Made by a program: the position numbers and the translations under genes | Assembly: GCA_937890575.1 (NCBI GenBank) | Contig: CALADZ010000074.1 | Location: 1 to 64,000 of the forward strand | Direction: 5' to 3' | DNA length: 64,000 nucleotides | Source: MAG-120531 sp002378585 | Lineage (GTDB): Bacteria; Bacteroidota; Bacteroidia; Flavobacteriales; Flavobacteriaceae | Shown: positions 41,932 through 51,640 of the stretch, piece after piece | Numbering within the stretch: the stretch's first letter is position 1 | How the letters are laid out: the number at the start of each line of letters is the position of its first letter | The notes under the pieces: generated by a model | Told to the model about the DNA's origin: nothing | The model's input: only the letters and a program-made list of their open reading frames with translations | Databases searched by the model: none

Positions 41932-43430
41932 GGGACCAGATTAGGCGTAGTTAGTAGGCGTTCAAAAAACTTAATCCCGTAAGCTACCTGACCTAAGGTG
42001 ATATTTTCATTAGGGCTGTGTTGGTTGTTGTCCGCATTGACTAAGGGTACTATATACGCGGGAATTTTAAGCGCATTCACAAAAGGGGCGATAGGGACAG
42101 TACCTCCCATAGTCCTGATTTGAACGACTGGCTCACCATACCAAGATTCCATCTGCGCTTTAAGTGTTTGACCAAATGGCAAGCTCAAATCGGTGCGGAA
42201 TGCATCGGTGACACCCCCTTCAGTAATGGAGACAATTTTGGCAAATCGCTCGCGTTCTTGCGCGCTGGGGACGTGATCTAGCAAGGTGTATCCCTGTTTT
42301 TTGATGTGCTCCTTAACCAACTGCTTTAGCCGATTACCATCGCTTTCAACCACGAGTCTTAGATCTAATGCAGCAGTAGCTGTTGCAGGAACCACTGTGC
42401 GGGCCTGATCACCCACCCAAGCAGAGGACATACCGCGGATATTTAGTGAGGGGTATTGGAGGGATTGCTGATAAAAAGCACCCACGGCATCTGGCTGGGC
42501 AAATCCCAAGCTCTGGGCTATCGCCTCCGTACGGTCAGGTACGGCAGACAACACTTGATTTACCTGATCACTGATCTCGATTCCTTGGTAATAACCCGGT
42601 ATCAATACCCTACCCTGTTGGTCCTTCATAGAAGCCAAAAGCTGTGCCAGGGAAAGTGCTGGATTTGGTGCAAAATTTCCGTAATGCCCGGAATGTTGTG
42701 GCACTAATGGACCGTAAGTGGTCAACTCCATAGTAGTGATACCCCGACAACCATAAATCAAGGTGGGTGCCCCAGAGGGATGTAATGGACCGTCGTTGAT
42801 CACCAAAATATCAGCAGCAAGTAATTCTTTGTAATTGACTACGGCCTGTGCTAAAGGTGCTGAACTTTTTTCTTCCTCAGAGTCCAGAATAACCTTGATG
42901 TTATAGGCCAGCGGAACTCCTCGTTTCATGGTCAAATCAATCGCATTTAAGAGCGCTACTATAGGGCCTTTATCATCCGAGGTCGAACGACCAAACAAAC
43001 GCCAATTTTCTGGAATACTGTCATTTAAATCAGAAAAAGGCCGTTCTTTCCACCCTGTTTGGTCGGGTGACTTCAAGACAACTTGGTACGGATCTGCCTG
43101 ACTCCATTTAGCTGGATCTACTGCTTGACCGTCAAAATGCATGTAGATCAAAAACGTTTTTAATCCTGGTTTTTGAGGAAGTGCCGCAAAAAACAACGGC
43201 GCCCCTGAGGTAGGTAATACAGAAGTATTAAAACCACGTTCGGAAAATTCTTTCTCCAACCAAAACAGGTTGCGATTGATATCGGCTAAGTCATTGGCGT
43301 CATTGGGTAGGGCGACAAAATCGACTATTTGATCAATGGTGTGCCTCCACTGTGTTTGGAAGAGTGCATCGTTTTGGCTGTAGCCAATGGTAGAAAGGAG
43401 TAGGAGCCCCAAAAAAAAGCCTTTTTTCAT
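41928..43430 (-). CDS. Secreted M20-family metallopeptidase/dipeptidase
   Basis: The 500-residue protein (ATG at 43430) has a signal peptide (KGFFLGLLLLSTIGYSQ). The M20 core shows the metal ligands in YMHFDGQAVD, the linking Asp in GRSTSDDKGPIVALLNAID and the catalytic or ligand acid run in LDSEEEKSS. A dimerisation insert lies in the middle, and the last metal His region follows (TMGGTVPIAPFVNAL ... NQHSPNENI). The length of about 500 residues matches CNDP-like dipeptidases. It is probably periplasmic and cuts small peptides. The gene converges on trpA and sits 39 bases downstream of pyc. Confidence 0.9.
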   Translation of the reverse strand: MKKGFFLGLLLLSTIGYSQNDALFQTQWRHTIDQIVDFVALPNDANDLADINRNLFWLEKEFSERGFNTSVLPTSGAPLFFAALPQKPGLKTFLIYMHFDGQAVDPAKWSQADPYQVVLKSPDQTGWKERPFSDLNDSIPENWRLFGRSTSDDKGPIVALLNAIDLTMKRGVPLAYNIKVILDSEEEKSSAPLAQAVVNYKELLAADILVINDGPLHPSGAPTLIYGCRGITTMELTTYGPLVPQHSGHYGNFAPNPALSLAQLLASMKDQQGRVLIPGYYQGIEISDQVNQVLSAVPDRTEAIAQSLGFAQPDAVGAFYQQSLQYPSLNIRGMSSAWVGDQARTVVPATATAALDLRLVVESDGNRLKQLVKEHIKKQGYTLLDHVPSAQERERFAKIVSITEGGVTDAFRTDLSLPFGQTLKAQMESWYGEPVVQIRTMGGTVPIAPFVNALKIPAYIVPLVNADNNQHSPNENITLGQVAYGIKFFERLLTTPNLVP

Positions 43431-43469
43431 CGAATGGAATTTACTCACCAAATTAGGCAATAGCAACGG

Positions 43470-46400
43470 CTATTCCAAACGCAAAACCAAGTCGTCTGTC
43501 TGAACTAATTCTCCTGCGGAAAGTACTACCTCAGCCACAGATCCAGCCTCTTGAGCGGTTACGGTAGTTTCCATTTTCATCGCCTCGATTACAAAAAGAG
43601 GTTGATTGCGTTTGACGTTTTCTCCCTGCTTCACGAGCACTTGAGATAGCAAACCTTGTAGTGGAGCACCAACTTCTAAAGGTTGATCGGTCTGAGCCTT
43701 TCTGTTTTCTTTTTTCTCTACTTTGACTCTTTTGTCCTTGACGATTAGGGTGCGCAATTGTCCGTTTACTTTGAAGTATACAGGTACATTTCCATTGGCA
43801 TCTGCCACACCTTTAAGCATCAATGAAACCAAAATGTTTTTTCCTCGATCTAAAGGAATCATGATTTCCTCACCTGGTTCCATCCCAAAAAAGAAGTTTT
43901 TGGTGGGTAGGTTCATCACTTTGCCAAATCGAACATAATTGGCTAGTGCATCCTCAAAAACCTTGGGATATAAGCTGTACGACAAGAAATCAGTGAACTG
44001 AAGATCTCGATCTAAACCAGGCTGAAATTTATCGAGAAACTCCGCGTAAGCTTTATCAAAATCAATGGGTTCCATGTGCGCATTGGGCCGCTCTGTATAG
44101 GGCACTTTATCTTTCAAGATGATTTTTTGTAAATCCTTGGGGAAGCCTCCAACAGGTTGACCCAAATCTCCTTGGAATAGGGAAATCACGGAATCGGGGA
44201 AATTCATGGTATGTCCTTTTTCCCAGACATCTTGAATGCTGTACTTGTTGCTGATCAAATATTGAGCCATATCGCCCACTACCTTGGAGCTTGGGGTTAC
44301 TTTGATGATATCGCCAAACAATTGGTTCACATCGCCATACATCTGAGTGACCTCAGCAAATTTATCTTCCAGACCCAAAGCGATGGCCTGGCCTTTCAAG
44401 TTAGAATATTGGCCGCCGGGAATTTCATGGGTATACACGGCCCCAGTTCCCGCTTTCAATCCTGACTCAAAAGGGTAATAATACTGTCTGACCGTTTCCC
44501 AATAATCGGAGTGGGCAGCCAAACTAGCTCGATTCATTTCACGCTCTCTGGGATGGAAGCGCATCAGTTCAACCATCGAATTAAAATTCGGTTGAGAAGT
44601 TAATCCAGAGAGTCCTCCCAAGGCGACATCGATCACATCTACACCCGCTTCTATCGCCTTGAGGTACATGGCCGCTTGGGTAGATGAAGTATCGTGGGTA
44701 TGCAGGTGAATCGGAATCTTGATGGTGGACTTTAACGCGCTGATCAACTCATAAGCAGCGTACGGTTTAAGCAACCCTGCCATGTCTTTTACCCCCAATA
44801 TGTGGGCCCCTGCATTTTCTATATCCTTGGCGAGTTGTACGTAATAGTTCAGGTCATACTTGGTTTTTGTCGGGTCCAGAATGTCTCCTGTGTAACACAG
44901 AGAGCCTTCAGCCAAACCTCCGGTGTGTTTGCGCACATAGGTTATGGCAGGAGCTATGGACTCCATCCAGTTTAGCGAATCGAAAATTCGATACACATCC
45001 ATACCTGTCTCCCACGACTGTGCGACAAATTTTTCGATCAGGTTGTCTGGATAGGCCTTGTAGCCTACCCCATTGGAACCGCGAAGCAACATTTGGGTTA
45101 ATGTATGGGGCATAGCTTTGCGCAACAAGGCCAATCGCTCCCAGGGATCTTCCTGTAAAAATCTCATGCACACATCAAATGTTGCTCCACCCCACACTTC
45201 CATGGAGAATATTTCTGGATTGTCCAATGCATAGCGCTCGGCTACTTGGAGCATATCGACCGTACGCATACGCGTGGCCAACAAACTTTGGTGCGCATCG
45301 CGCATAGTGGTATCGGTGTAATGGACTTTAGGATCGTTGAGCAACCACTGCGCAAATCCGTCTGGCCCCAACTCAGTGAGCTTATCTTTGGTGCCGAAAA
45401 CATTTTTATGAGCCGGCATTGAGGGAATAGGCGGTTTGGAAAACACCTTGCCTACTTCCACTTTTTTCACATCGGGATGACCATTGACAATGACCTCACC
45501 CAGGTAAGCGATTAATTTATTAGCTCGATTTTTTGGGGGTTTAATGTCAAATAAAGAAGGGGTATCCTTGATGAAATTAACCGTGACTTTTCCCTGTCTA
45601 AAGGTATCGTGACTTAAAATATTGTCCAAAAAAGCCATGTTGGTCTCCACACCGCGAATGCGGAACTCGGAAAGCGCCCGGCGCATTTTTCTACAAGATC
45701 CATCTAAAGTTCTACTGATCGCTGAAACCTTGACCAACATGGAATCAAAAAAGGGAGAAATCTTAACCCCTTGATAGATACTTCCCGCATCTAATCTAAT
45801 TCCCAATCCAGAGGCTGATCGATACGTAGTCACTACACCGTAGTCAGGCTTGAAGTCGTTGAGCGGGTTTTCGGTAGTAATGCGGCATTGCAACGCATAA
45901 CCTGTGATGACTACAGACTCTTGGCTGGGAATTTTAATCTGTTGATCGCTGAGGCGATAACCACCTGCGATAAAGAGTTGGGCTTTGACCAAATCTATGT
46001 TGGTGATCATTTCTGTAACCGTATGCTCGACTTGAATCCTTGGGTTAACCTCGATAAAATAGATGCTGCCGTCGTCATCCACCAAGAATTCAACCGTACC
46101 TATATTGTTGTAATCAACTGCTTTACAAATGGTTAACGCGTAGTGATACAGCGCATCTTTGGTTTCTTGATCCAACCCTAACGAAGGGGCAAACTCAATC
46201 ACTTTCTGGTATCGCCGCTGTACGGAACAATCGCGTTCGTAGAGGTGAACCATATTGCCGTGGTGGTCAGCGACAATTTGAATTTCAATGTGTTTGGGGT
46301 TTTCCACAAACTTCTCCAAGAATACTGTGTCATCGCCAAAAGCATTGGCTGATTCCCTTCTCGCTTCTGGAAATCCTTTGATCAACTCTTCTTCTGTGCG

Positions 46401-46919
46401 GATCACACGCATACCTCTTCCTCCTCCACCTGAGGCGGCTTTTAGCATTAATGGATAGCCTATCTTTTGGGCTTCATCAAGCGCAATTTCGATGGTATCT
46501 AGGGCAGCCTCACTACTGCGTATGATGGGAATGTTGTTTTGAACAGCAACTGTTTTGGCTGTTATTTTATCTCCTAAAGCCTTGAGTACAGACACCTTGG
46601 GTCCGACAAAAATCAATCCATTATCCGCACACTTTTGAGCAAAAGTGGCGTTTTCAGACAAAAATCCATACCCTGGGTGTATCGCATCAACACCGTTGTC
46701 TAAAGCCACTTGAATGATTAGGTCAATATCCAAATAGGGCTTTAACGGTTCGTTGTTTTCGCCGATTTGATAGCTTTCATCCGCCTTATACCTGTGTAGA
46801 GAATACCTGTCCTCGTAGGTATAGATACCGACAGTTTTTATTCCGATTTCGACACATGCACGAAAAATTCTGATGGCGATTTCACCTCTATTGGCGATGA
46901 GTACTTTCTTGATTTCCAC
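43470..46919 (-). CDS. pyc: Pyruvate carboxylase
   Basis: This biotin enzyme forms oxaloacetate from pyruvate and bicarbonate with ATP. All parts are in one 1149-residue chain: biotin carboxylase at about 1-450 (KAASGGGGRGMRV, the ATP-grasp loop; FIEVNPRIQVEHTVTE), carboxyltransferase in the middle (DTTMRDAHQSLLATRMRT), and the biotin carrier at the end, with the biotinylated Lys1115 in EAMKMET. It is likely an anaplerotic step. Its promoter lies 46-76 bases upstream. The birA gene for biotin attachment is 6 kb away on the same strand. Confidence 0.97.
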   Translation of the reverse strand: MEIKKVLIANRGEIAIRIFRACVEIGIKTVGIYTYEDRYSLHRYKADESYQIGENNEPLKPYLDIDLIIQVALDNGVDAIHPGYGFLSENATFAQKCADNGLIFVGPKVSVLKALGDKITAKTVAVQNNIPIIRSSEAALDTIEIALDEAQKIGYPLMLKAASGGGGRGMRVIRTEEELIKGFPEARRESANAFGDDTVFLEKFVENPKHIEIQIVADHHGNMVHLYERDCSVQRRYQKVIEFAPSLGLDQETKDALYHYALTICKAVDYNNIGTVEFLVDDDGSIYFIEVNPRIQVEHTVTEMITNIDLVKAQLFIAGGYRLSDQQIKIPSQESVVITGYALQCRITTENPLNDFKPDYGVVTTYRSASGLGIRLDAGSIYQGVKISPFFDSMLVKVSAISRTLDGSCRKMRRALSEFRIRGVETNMAFLDNILSHDTFRQGKVTVNFIKDTPSLFDIKPPKNRANKLIAYLGEVIVNGHPDVKKVEVGKVFSKPPIPSMPAHKNVFGTKDKLTELGPDGFAQWLLNDPKVHYTDTTMRDAHQSLLATRMRTVDMLQVAERYALDNPEIFSMEVWGGATFDVCMRFLQEDPWERLALLRKAMPHTLTQMLLRGSNGVGYKAYPDNLIEKFVAQSWETGMDVYRIFDSLNWMESIAPAITYVRKHTGGLAEGSLCYTGDILDPTKTKYDLNYYVQLAKDIENAGAHILGVKDMAGLLKPYAAYELISALKSTIKIPIHLHTHDTSSTQAAMYLKAIEAGVDVIDVALGGLSGLTSQPNFNSMVELMRFHPREREMNRASLAAHSDYWETVRQYYYPFESGLKAGTGAVYTHEIPGGQYSNLKGQAIALGLEDKFAEVTQMYGDVNQLFGDIIKVTPSSKVVGDMAQYLISNKYSIQDVWEKGHTMNFPDSVISLFQGDLGQPVGGFPKDLQKIILKDKVPYTERPNAHMEPIDFDKAYAEFLDKFQPGLDRDLQFTDFLSYSLYPKVFEDALANYVRFGKVMNLPTKNFFFGMEPGEEIMIPLDRGKNILVSLMLKGVADANGNVPVYFKVNGQLRTLIVKDKRVKVEKKENRKAQTDQPLEVGAPLQGLLSQVLVKQGENVKRNQPLFVIEAMKMETTVTAQEAGSVAEVVLSAGELVQTDDLVLRLE

Positions 46920-46964
46920 AGACAGGGGATTTTACAGGGTGTTTTATCAGCAAAACCCCCTGGG

Positions 46965-46995
46965 CAAAAATAAAGGACAATGTAACCTTGACCAA
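46965..46995 (-). promoter_or_regulatory. Promoter of pyc
   Basis: On the minus strand TTG (46995-46993), 20 bases, then TATTTTTG (46972-46965). The -7 box matches TAnnTTTG; the spacing is slightly long. Confidence 0.5.
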
Positions 46996-47106
46996 ATAAG
47001 ATCCTTTAAAAAACAAAGGGATTTCTCGTGAATTTGTGATAAATCAAAAGTGTTATCTCCAGAAAACACAAAAAGCAATTAATTGTGTTGCAGAAATATC
47101 AATGAC

Positions 47107-47868
47107 TCAACGTACAAATACTGGATGCATTGGATCCTGGGACATCGACTCACTCCATCGATAACCCTCGGACTGAAAACCACAGACATCGGTCAAACTT
47201 TGGGCATTTGACTCTACTAAATACCGAACCATTAATCCCCGTGCTTTTTTAGCAAAAAAAGAAATCACCTTCAGCTGCCCTTTGCTGTCATCAAGAAAAA
47301 CAGGGTGAACCACAGGTCCAGTAAACACAGAGAAGTCAACAGCAGCGCTGTATTCTTGGCTAGCTAAATTGACCAACAACTCGTCGGCCTTGACTTGTGT
47401 GTGCAGAAAATCAGTGACTGGTTTTTTCCAGTACTGCACCATGTTGGCTTTAGTGCCTACAGGTAATTTAGTACCCATCTCCAAACGATATGGTTGAATG
47501 CCATCAAACGGTTTCAAAACACCATACAATCCCGAAAGGATAAACCCTTGATCGTTTAGATCACTCAAAAGGCTTTCTGAAAGCGTACCCGCATCTAGCC
47601 CTTGGTATACATCGCCCGTAAAAGCCAAAACTGCAGGACGAAGCATTTCTGGATCGGGATCAGCACAAAAAGTTTGATTTCTTTGGTAATTGAGGTTGGA
47701 TAGCGATGTAGATATCCCCATCAACGCACCCAAATCCGCAGGTTTCTTTTTCTTTAAAACCGACATAACCCGTACTGCCTTATCTGAAAAAACAGGGGTG
47801 CTTAGGGGAATATTTGGGTGGTTAGTTGTAAAATCCAACGACTTGGCAGGAGAGATCAAAAACTTCAT
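47107..47868 (-). CDS. yaaA: Peroxide stress protein YaaA (UPF0246)
   Basis: The 253-residue cytoplasmic protein matches the YaaA family: the start MKFLISPAKSLDF, then the run GLDAGTLSESLLSDLNDQGFILSGLYGVLKPFDGIQPYRLEMG and the C-terminal FAKKARGLMVRYLVE. YaaA binds DNA and lowers free iron under peroxide stress in E. coli. The neighbours give no extra hint. The gap upstream of the pyc gene is 187 bases and carries only the pyc promoter and a weak AT-rich inverted repeat. Confidence 0.92.
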   Translation of the reverse strand: MKFLISPAKSLDFTTNHPNIPLSTPVFSDKAVRVMSVLKKKKPADLGALMGISTSLSNLNYQRNQTFCADPDPEMLRPAVLAFTGDVYQGLDAGTLSESLLSDLNDQGFILSGLYGVLKPFDGIQPYRLEMGTKLPVGTKANMVQYWKKPVTDFLHTQVKADELLVNLASQEYSAAVDFSVFTGPVVHPVFLDDSKGQLKVISFFAKKARGLMVRYLVESNAQSLTDVCGFQSEGYRWSESMSQDPMHPVFVR

Positions 47869-47907
47869 GGCGTATGGTTTTACGCAAAATTAAGTGATTT
47901 TATCGAC

Positions 47908-48942
47908 TTAGTCTATCCTTTGGTTGTGGGTATAATTGCGCCACTTATGGATGCAATCACTCATGTCTTGAGGTATCGGGGATTCAAAAAAACATCGCTC
48001 ACCTGTTCTGGGATGAATGAACCCGAGAGTTTGAGCGTGTAATGCTTGTCTGGGCAACACTTTAAAGGCGTTTTCCACAAATTGCTTGTACTTGGTAAAT
48101 GTGGTCCCTTTAAGGATCTGATGCCCACCGTACCGCTCATCGTTGAACAGTGGATGACCTATGTGTTTGAAGTGCGCCCTAATTTGGTGCGTTCTTCCGG
48201 TTTCTAATCGGCAAGAAACCAGGGTAATATACCCCAATCGTTCGACAACCTGATAATGAGTTACCGCCTCTTTGCCATAGGCTCCATCTGGAAAAACGTC
48301 CATTTGCAACCTGTTTTTGAGCGATCTACCAATATGCCCTGTGATGGTACCTTGTTCTTGATCCAGGGTGCCCCATACTAAGGCGATGTATTGGCGCTCA
48401 GAGGTTTTGTCTGCAAACTGTTTGGAGAGATGCACCATGGCTTGGTCATTTTTGGCTACCACCAACAAACCAGATGTATCCTTGTCGATGCGGTGTACCA
48501 GACCAGGACGATCATCGGAATTCACAGGCCATTGAGCGCTGTGGTGCAGAAGCGCGTTGATCAAAGTACCTGAATAATTACCATGCCCTGGATGCACGAC
48601 CATACCCGCAGGTTTGTTCACCACCATAAGGTCTGCATCTTCGTAGACAATGTCAAGAGGAATATCTTCCGCAATGAGTAAGTTTTCATGCGGGGGATGG
48701 GTAAACATGACTTGTATTTCATCATGTGGCTTTACCTTGTAATTGGATTTTACAGGTACCCCATTGGCCCAAATCATGTCCTCTTTAGCTGCTTGCTGAA
48801 TTTTATTTCTCGTAGCTTTTTCGATTAAGTTCATTAAAAACTTATCGATTCTCAAAGGATTTTGACCTGCTGACACCAAAAAATGATGGTGTTGATGCAA
48901 AACATCATCCTCTTCTGGCTCTTCCCAGTGTGGATCTATCAT
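47908..48942 (-). CDS. rluD: RluD-type 23S rRNA pseudouridine synthase (RluA family)
   Basis: The 344-residue enzyme carries an N-terminal S4-like RNA-binding domain (about residues 28-80, RIDKFLMNLIE ... NGVPVKSNYKVKPHDEI). The catalytic domain has the RluA-family motif HRIDKDTSG at 150-158, with catalytic Asp153. RTHQIRAHFKHIGHPL follows, and the S4 domain favours RluD over RluA or RluC. It shares its first base with the end of the PASTA gene, so the two are coupled. Specificity for positions 1911-1917 of 23S rRNA is by analogy only. Confidence 0.88.
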   Translation of the reverse strand: MIDPHWEEPEEDDVLHQHHHFLVSAGQNPLRIDKFLMNLIEKATRNKIQQAAKEDMIWANGVPVKSNYKVKPHDEIQVMFTHPPHENLLIAEDIPLDIVYEDADLMVVNKPAGMVVHPGHGNYSGTLINALLHHSAQWPVNSDDRPGLVHRIDKDTSGLLVVAKNDQAMVHLSKQFADKTSERQYIALVWGTLDQEQGTITGHIGRSLKNRLQMDVFPDGAYGKEAVTHYQVVERLGYITLVSCRLETGRTHQIRAHFKHIGHPLFNDERYGGHQILKGTTFTKYKQFVENAFKVLPRQALHAQTLGFIHPRTGERCFFESPIPQDMSDCIHKWRNYTHNQRID

Positions 48943-49505
48943 TACTCTTCTAGGGGTTTGTTTCCATTGCCAACCACCAGGGTGAGTGAAGACATTTGGG
49001 GTATTTTCTGACCAGATTTAAGTGTTCTTCCTTGGTAGCGCACTTCGTATACCATATCGGTACCCAACGCATCGATGTATTCGATTTGTCCTACTTTAAA
49101 TCCAGCGGCTGTTAATCGCGAAGTGGCATTGCGCAAGGTGACTTGTACCACCAAGGGTACAGCTACTTCTGAATAGCCTGCAGCATTCATATTTAAATAG
49201 ATTTTTCGCTTTTCCTTCACCGAGGCACCAGCCACAGGAAATTGTTCGATTACACTGTAGGGAGGAAGGTTTGGATTGTATTTGGTAGAATCAACTACGG
49301 CATAGCGCAGATCCAACTCAGTCAATGCCTCAATGGCGGGCTCCAAAGCCATACCCGAAAGATCTGGGACGGTAATCTTTTGATCGTGATGGGTATCGTA
49401 TTTGAGCCATTGCATCAAAATAAATGTCAGTACCACCAATAAACCAGCCGCGCGAACAGCCCATTTAAAAAATCCAAGATCGGTAAGCCAACGAATGATC
49501 TTCAT
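48942..49505 (-). CDS. PASTA-domain membrane protein
   Basis: The 187-residue protein (ATG at 49505) has a short cytoplasmic start, one membrane helix (about 15-33), and two to three PASTA repeats: ITVPDLSGMALEPAIEALTELDLRYAVVD, then APLVVQVTLRNATSRLTAAGFKVGQIEYI. There is no kinase domain, so it is a stand-alone PASTA protein likely to sense peptidoglycan in the periplasm. It is co-transcribed with rluD (one-base overlap) and divergent from ddl, a peptidoglycan precursor gene. Confidence 0.9.
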   Translation of the reverse strand: MKIIRWLTDLGFFKWAVRAAGLLVVLTFILMQWLKYDTHHDQKITVPDLSGMALEPAIEALTELDLRYAVVDSTKYNPNLPPYSVIEQFPVAGASVKEKRKIYLNMNAAGYSEVAVPLVVQVTLRNATSRLTAAGFKVGQIEYIDALGTDMVYEVRYQGRTLKSGQKIPQMSSLTLVVGNGNKPLEE

Positions 49506-49523
49506 CCTACATACAATTTGCGG

Positions 49524-49531
49524 CAAAGATA
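49524..49531 (-). promoter_or_regulatory. -7 box of the PASTA-rluD operon
   Basis: The minus strand reads TATCTTTG, a perfect TAnnTTTG match, 18 bases before the PASTA ATG. No TTG is seen at the expected distance. Confidence 0.5.
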
Positions 49532-49594
49532 TAAAACCTTTGCCTTGTGCCTTTTATTATTCCATTTCAGTTATTTTTATGGCAAATTTCTGTT

Positions 49595-50569
49595 ATGAAG
49601 AAAAATATCGCCGTGGTGATGGGTGGATACACCAGCGAATACTCCATTTCGTTAATCAGCGGTTCTGTGGTGGTCAAGCACCTCGACAAAAACAAATACG
49701 ACGTATATCCAGTGATTATGGAACAAAACGGCTGGAAGGTTGTTTTGGGACAAGAGGAATTTCCAATGGATAAAACGGACTTTTCGGCGGTGATTCACGG
49801 CAAAAAAATAACTTTTGACTGCGTGTTTAATGCCATCCATGGAAGCCCTGGTGAAGATGGATTGTTGCAAGGATATTTGCAGATGATCGGAGTTCCCCAA
49901 ACAGCCTGTGATCCTTATCAAGCAGCTTTAACCTACAACAAGCGGGATCTATTGGCCATCACTAAAACCATGGGGATTCCCTGCGCTGCATCGTATATGC
50001 TTAATGAAGGGGATCCGATTGATGTGGCGGCCATAGAGCAAGCGGTAGGTTTTCCCTGTTTTGTCAAGGCCAACAAATCGGGTTCTAGCTTTGGAATTAC
50101 CAAAGTATACCAAAAAGAAGATTTACCCAAAGCCGTAGAAATCGCCTACCAAGAGGACAATGAGGTACTCATAGAGGCTGCTTTAGTGGGCACTGAGGTG
50201 TCTGTTGGCGTCATTAAATACCAAGGCGAAACAAAAGTGCTGCCCATCACGGAGATCATCTCGGAAAATGATTTTTTCGACTACGAAGCAAAATACTTGG
50301 GCAAATCCCAAGAGATCACTCCTGCACGTATCACTGATGTGCAACAAAAAAATGTAACCTCCATAGCGGCTAAACTATACGATCGACTAAAACTGAAAGG
50401 ATTTACCCGTTCAGAGTTTATTTTTGTGGGAGATATTCCTCATTTATTGGAAGTGAATACCACCCCGGGGATGACCGAGCAATCCCTATTGCCTATGCAA
50501 GCTAAGGCGGCCGGAATTTCATTGGAAGCGTTATTTGACAGCGCTATAGAAAATGCACTAAACCCATAA
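49595..50569 (+). CDS. ddl: D-alanine--D-alanine ligase
   Basis: This ATP-grasp ligase makes D-Ala-D-Ala for peptidoglycan. It has 324 residues from the ATG at 49595. The start MKKNIAVVMGGYTSEYSISL is typical. The nucleotide-binding loop KANKSGSSFGITKV, the second block EVSVGVIKY and the ending LEVNTTPGMTEQSLLPMQAKAAGIS are all present. It is followed by coaD after seven bases. Confidence 0.95.
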   Translation: MKKNIAVVMGGYTSEYSISLISGSVVVKHLDKNKYDVYPVIMEQNGWKVVLGQEEFPMDKTDFSAVIHGKKITFDCVFNAIHGSPGEDGLLQGYLQMIGVPQTACDPYQAALTYNKRDLLAITKTMGIPCAASYMLNEGDPIDVAAIEQAVGFPCFVKANKSGSSFGITKVYQKEDLPKAVEIAYQEDNEVLIEAALVGTEVSVGVIKYQGETKVLPITEIISENDFFDYEAKYLGKSQEITPARITDVQQKNVTSIAAKLYDRLKLKGFTRSEFIFVGDIPHLLEVNTTPGMTEQSLLPMQAKAAGISLEALFDSAIENALNP

Positions 50570-50576
50570 CCCACTC

Positions 50577-51044
50577 ATGAAAAAACGGACCGCTATTTTT
50601 CCAGGATCATTTGATCCACTCACCCTAGGACATGTAGACGTTATTCAACGAGCGCTCCCGCTTTTTGACCACTTGGTTATTGCCATTGGGGTAAATTCAG
50701 ACAAAAATTATATGTACTCGCTAGAAGAGCGGAAAAAAATCATCCAAGACACTTTTAGTGGAGTCAAGCACATTGAAGTGGTTCATTATGAGGGCCTAAC
50801 CGTAGACTTTTGCCACAATATTGGTGCTCAATTTATTTTGCGTGGCTTGCGCAACCCAGCGGACTTTGAGTTTGAAAAAGCCATAGCCCACACCAATAGA
50901 GCGCTTTCAGATATAGAAACAGTATTTTTACTAACCGCATCGGCTACCTCATTTATCAGCTCATCCATCGTGCGGGATGTCATCAGAAACCACGGGAACT
51001 ACAGTAAATTGGTTCCTCCATCTGTGATGCAATTCACTAAATAA
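50577..51044 (+). CDS. coaD: Pantetheine-phosphate adenylyltransferase
   Basis: This penultimate enzyme of coenzyme A synthesis is 155 residues long. The nucleotidyltransferase motif GSFDPLTLGH at 10-19 (His19) and the late SSSIVRDVIRNHGNYSKLVPPSV (second conserved motif) define it. It abuts the converging Nudix gene stop with no gap. Confidence 0.96.
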   Translation: MKKRTAIFPGSFDPLTLGHVDVIQRALPLFDHLVIAIGVNSDKNYMYSLEERKKIIQDTFSGVKHIEVVHYEGLTVDFCHNIGAQFILRGLRNPADFEFEKAIAHTNRALSDIETVFLLTASATSFISSSIVRDVIRNHGNYSKLVPPSVMQFTK

Positions 51045-51632
51045 TCAATCTCCGAAAAGTATGCGGATGTTCGTGTACGATTTGGTCAGTGCTTTGGTGA
51101 TTTGCTCTGGATTTTTCCACTTTACTTTTTCAATCCCTTCATCGAGTTGAGGCGTTAACGGCCCTGAATAGCTGGTGCGCATAGCATACCAAAACACCTC
51201 TTTTAATCGATATTTATCCTTGCGCTTAAACACGTGGTAGGTGGTTAATAGTTGGTTTTCAATTTTTAACTCCTTGACGCCAGTCTCCTCAGCAACCTCC
51301 CTCAGGGCACATACCTCAAGAGATTCACCTTTTTCAACTCTGCCTTTGGGCAAATCCCATTTGTTGTTTCTGTAGATAAAAAGGACTTCGCCTTGTTTGT
51401 TGGTCACTACACCACCAGCAGCCACTTCTCTTTTGATGCTTTTGCAGAATTTATTCAGGATTTCTGAATGATTGGGGTGATAGATATAAGCCTTCTTGAT
51501 TTTACCTTCCATAAGCAAATCAATCGCCTCATTAATCGCCTCTGGATTCAACAAGAAGTACTTGTTATTGTTGATTTCAGACAGTTTATTTGTCAGAATG
51601 AGCGGAGCTTCATTCACAAAAACTTTATACAT
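51045..51632 (-). CDS. Nudix hydrolase
   Basis: The 195-residue protein has a C-terminal Nudix domain. The box GX5EX7REUXEEXGU is complete at about 97-119 (GRVEKGESLEVCALREVAEETGV). A roughly 70-residue N-terminal segment opens MYKVFVNEAPLILTNKLSE and contains the basic helix SIKREV. I recognise this start from Flavobacteriia homologues. The substrate is unknown (an ADP-ribose or nucleotide derivative is possible). Its ATG at 51632 is eight bases from the pyrE ATG on the other strand. Confidence 0.88.
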   Translation of the reverse strand: MYKVFVNEAPLILTNKLSEINNNKYFLLNPEAINEAIDLLMEGKIKKAYIYHPNHSEILNKFCKSIKREVAAGGVVTNKQGEVLFIYRNNKWDLPKGRVEKGESLEVCALREVAEETGVKELKIENQLLTTYHVFKRKDKYRLKEVFWYAMRTSYSGPLTPQLDEGIEKVKWKNPEQITKALTKSYTNIRILFGD

Positions 51633-51635
51633 TTG
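51628..51635 (+). promoter_or_regulatory. -7 box of pyrE inside the divergent start codon
   Basis: TACATTTG lies five bases before the pyrE ATG and contains the Nudix start codon (CAT at 51630-51632) in its centre. Its spacing would start the pyrE mRNA at or next to the ATG. No TTG is seen upstream. Confidence 0.45.
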
Positions 51636-51640
51636 TGCCT

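Noticed and set aside
47040..47090. AT-rich inverted repeat (AACACAA and TTGTGTT, with a CAATTAATTG palindrome) downstream of yaaA as a terminator
   Set aside because: The stem is short and AT-only and the U-run is weak, so it does not meet the standard of the other terminators in this window.
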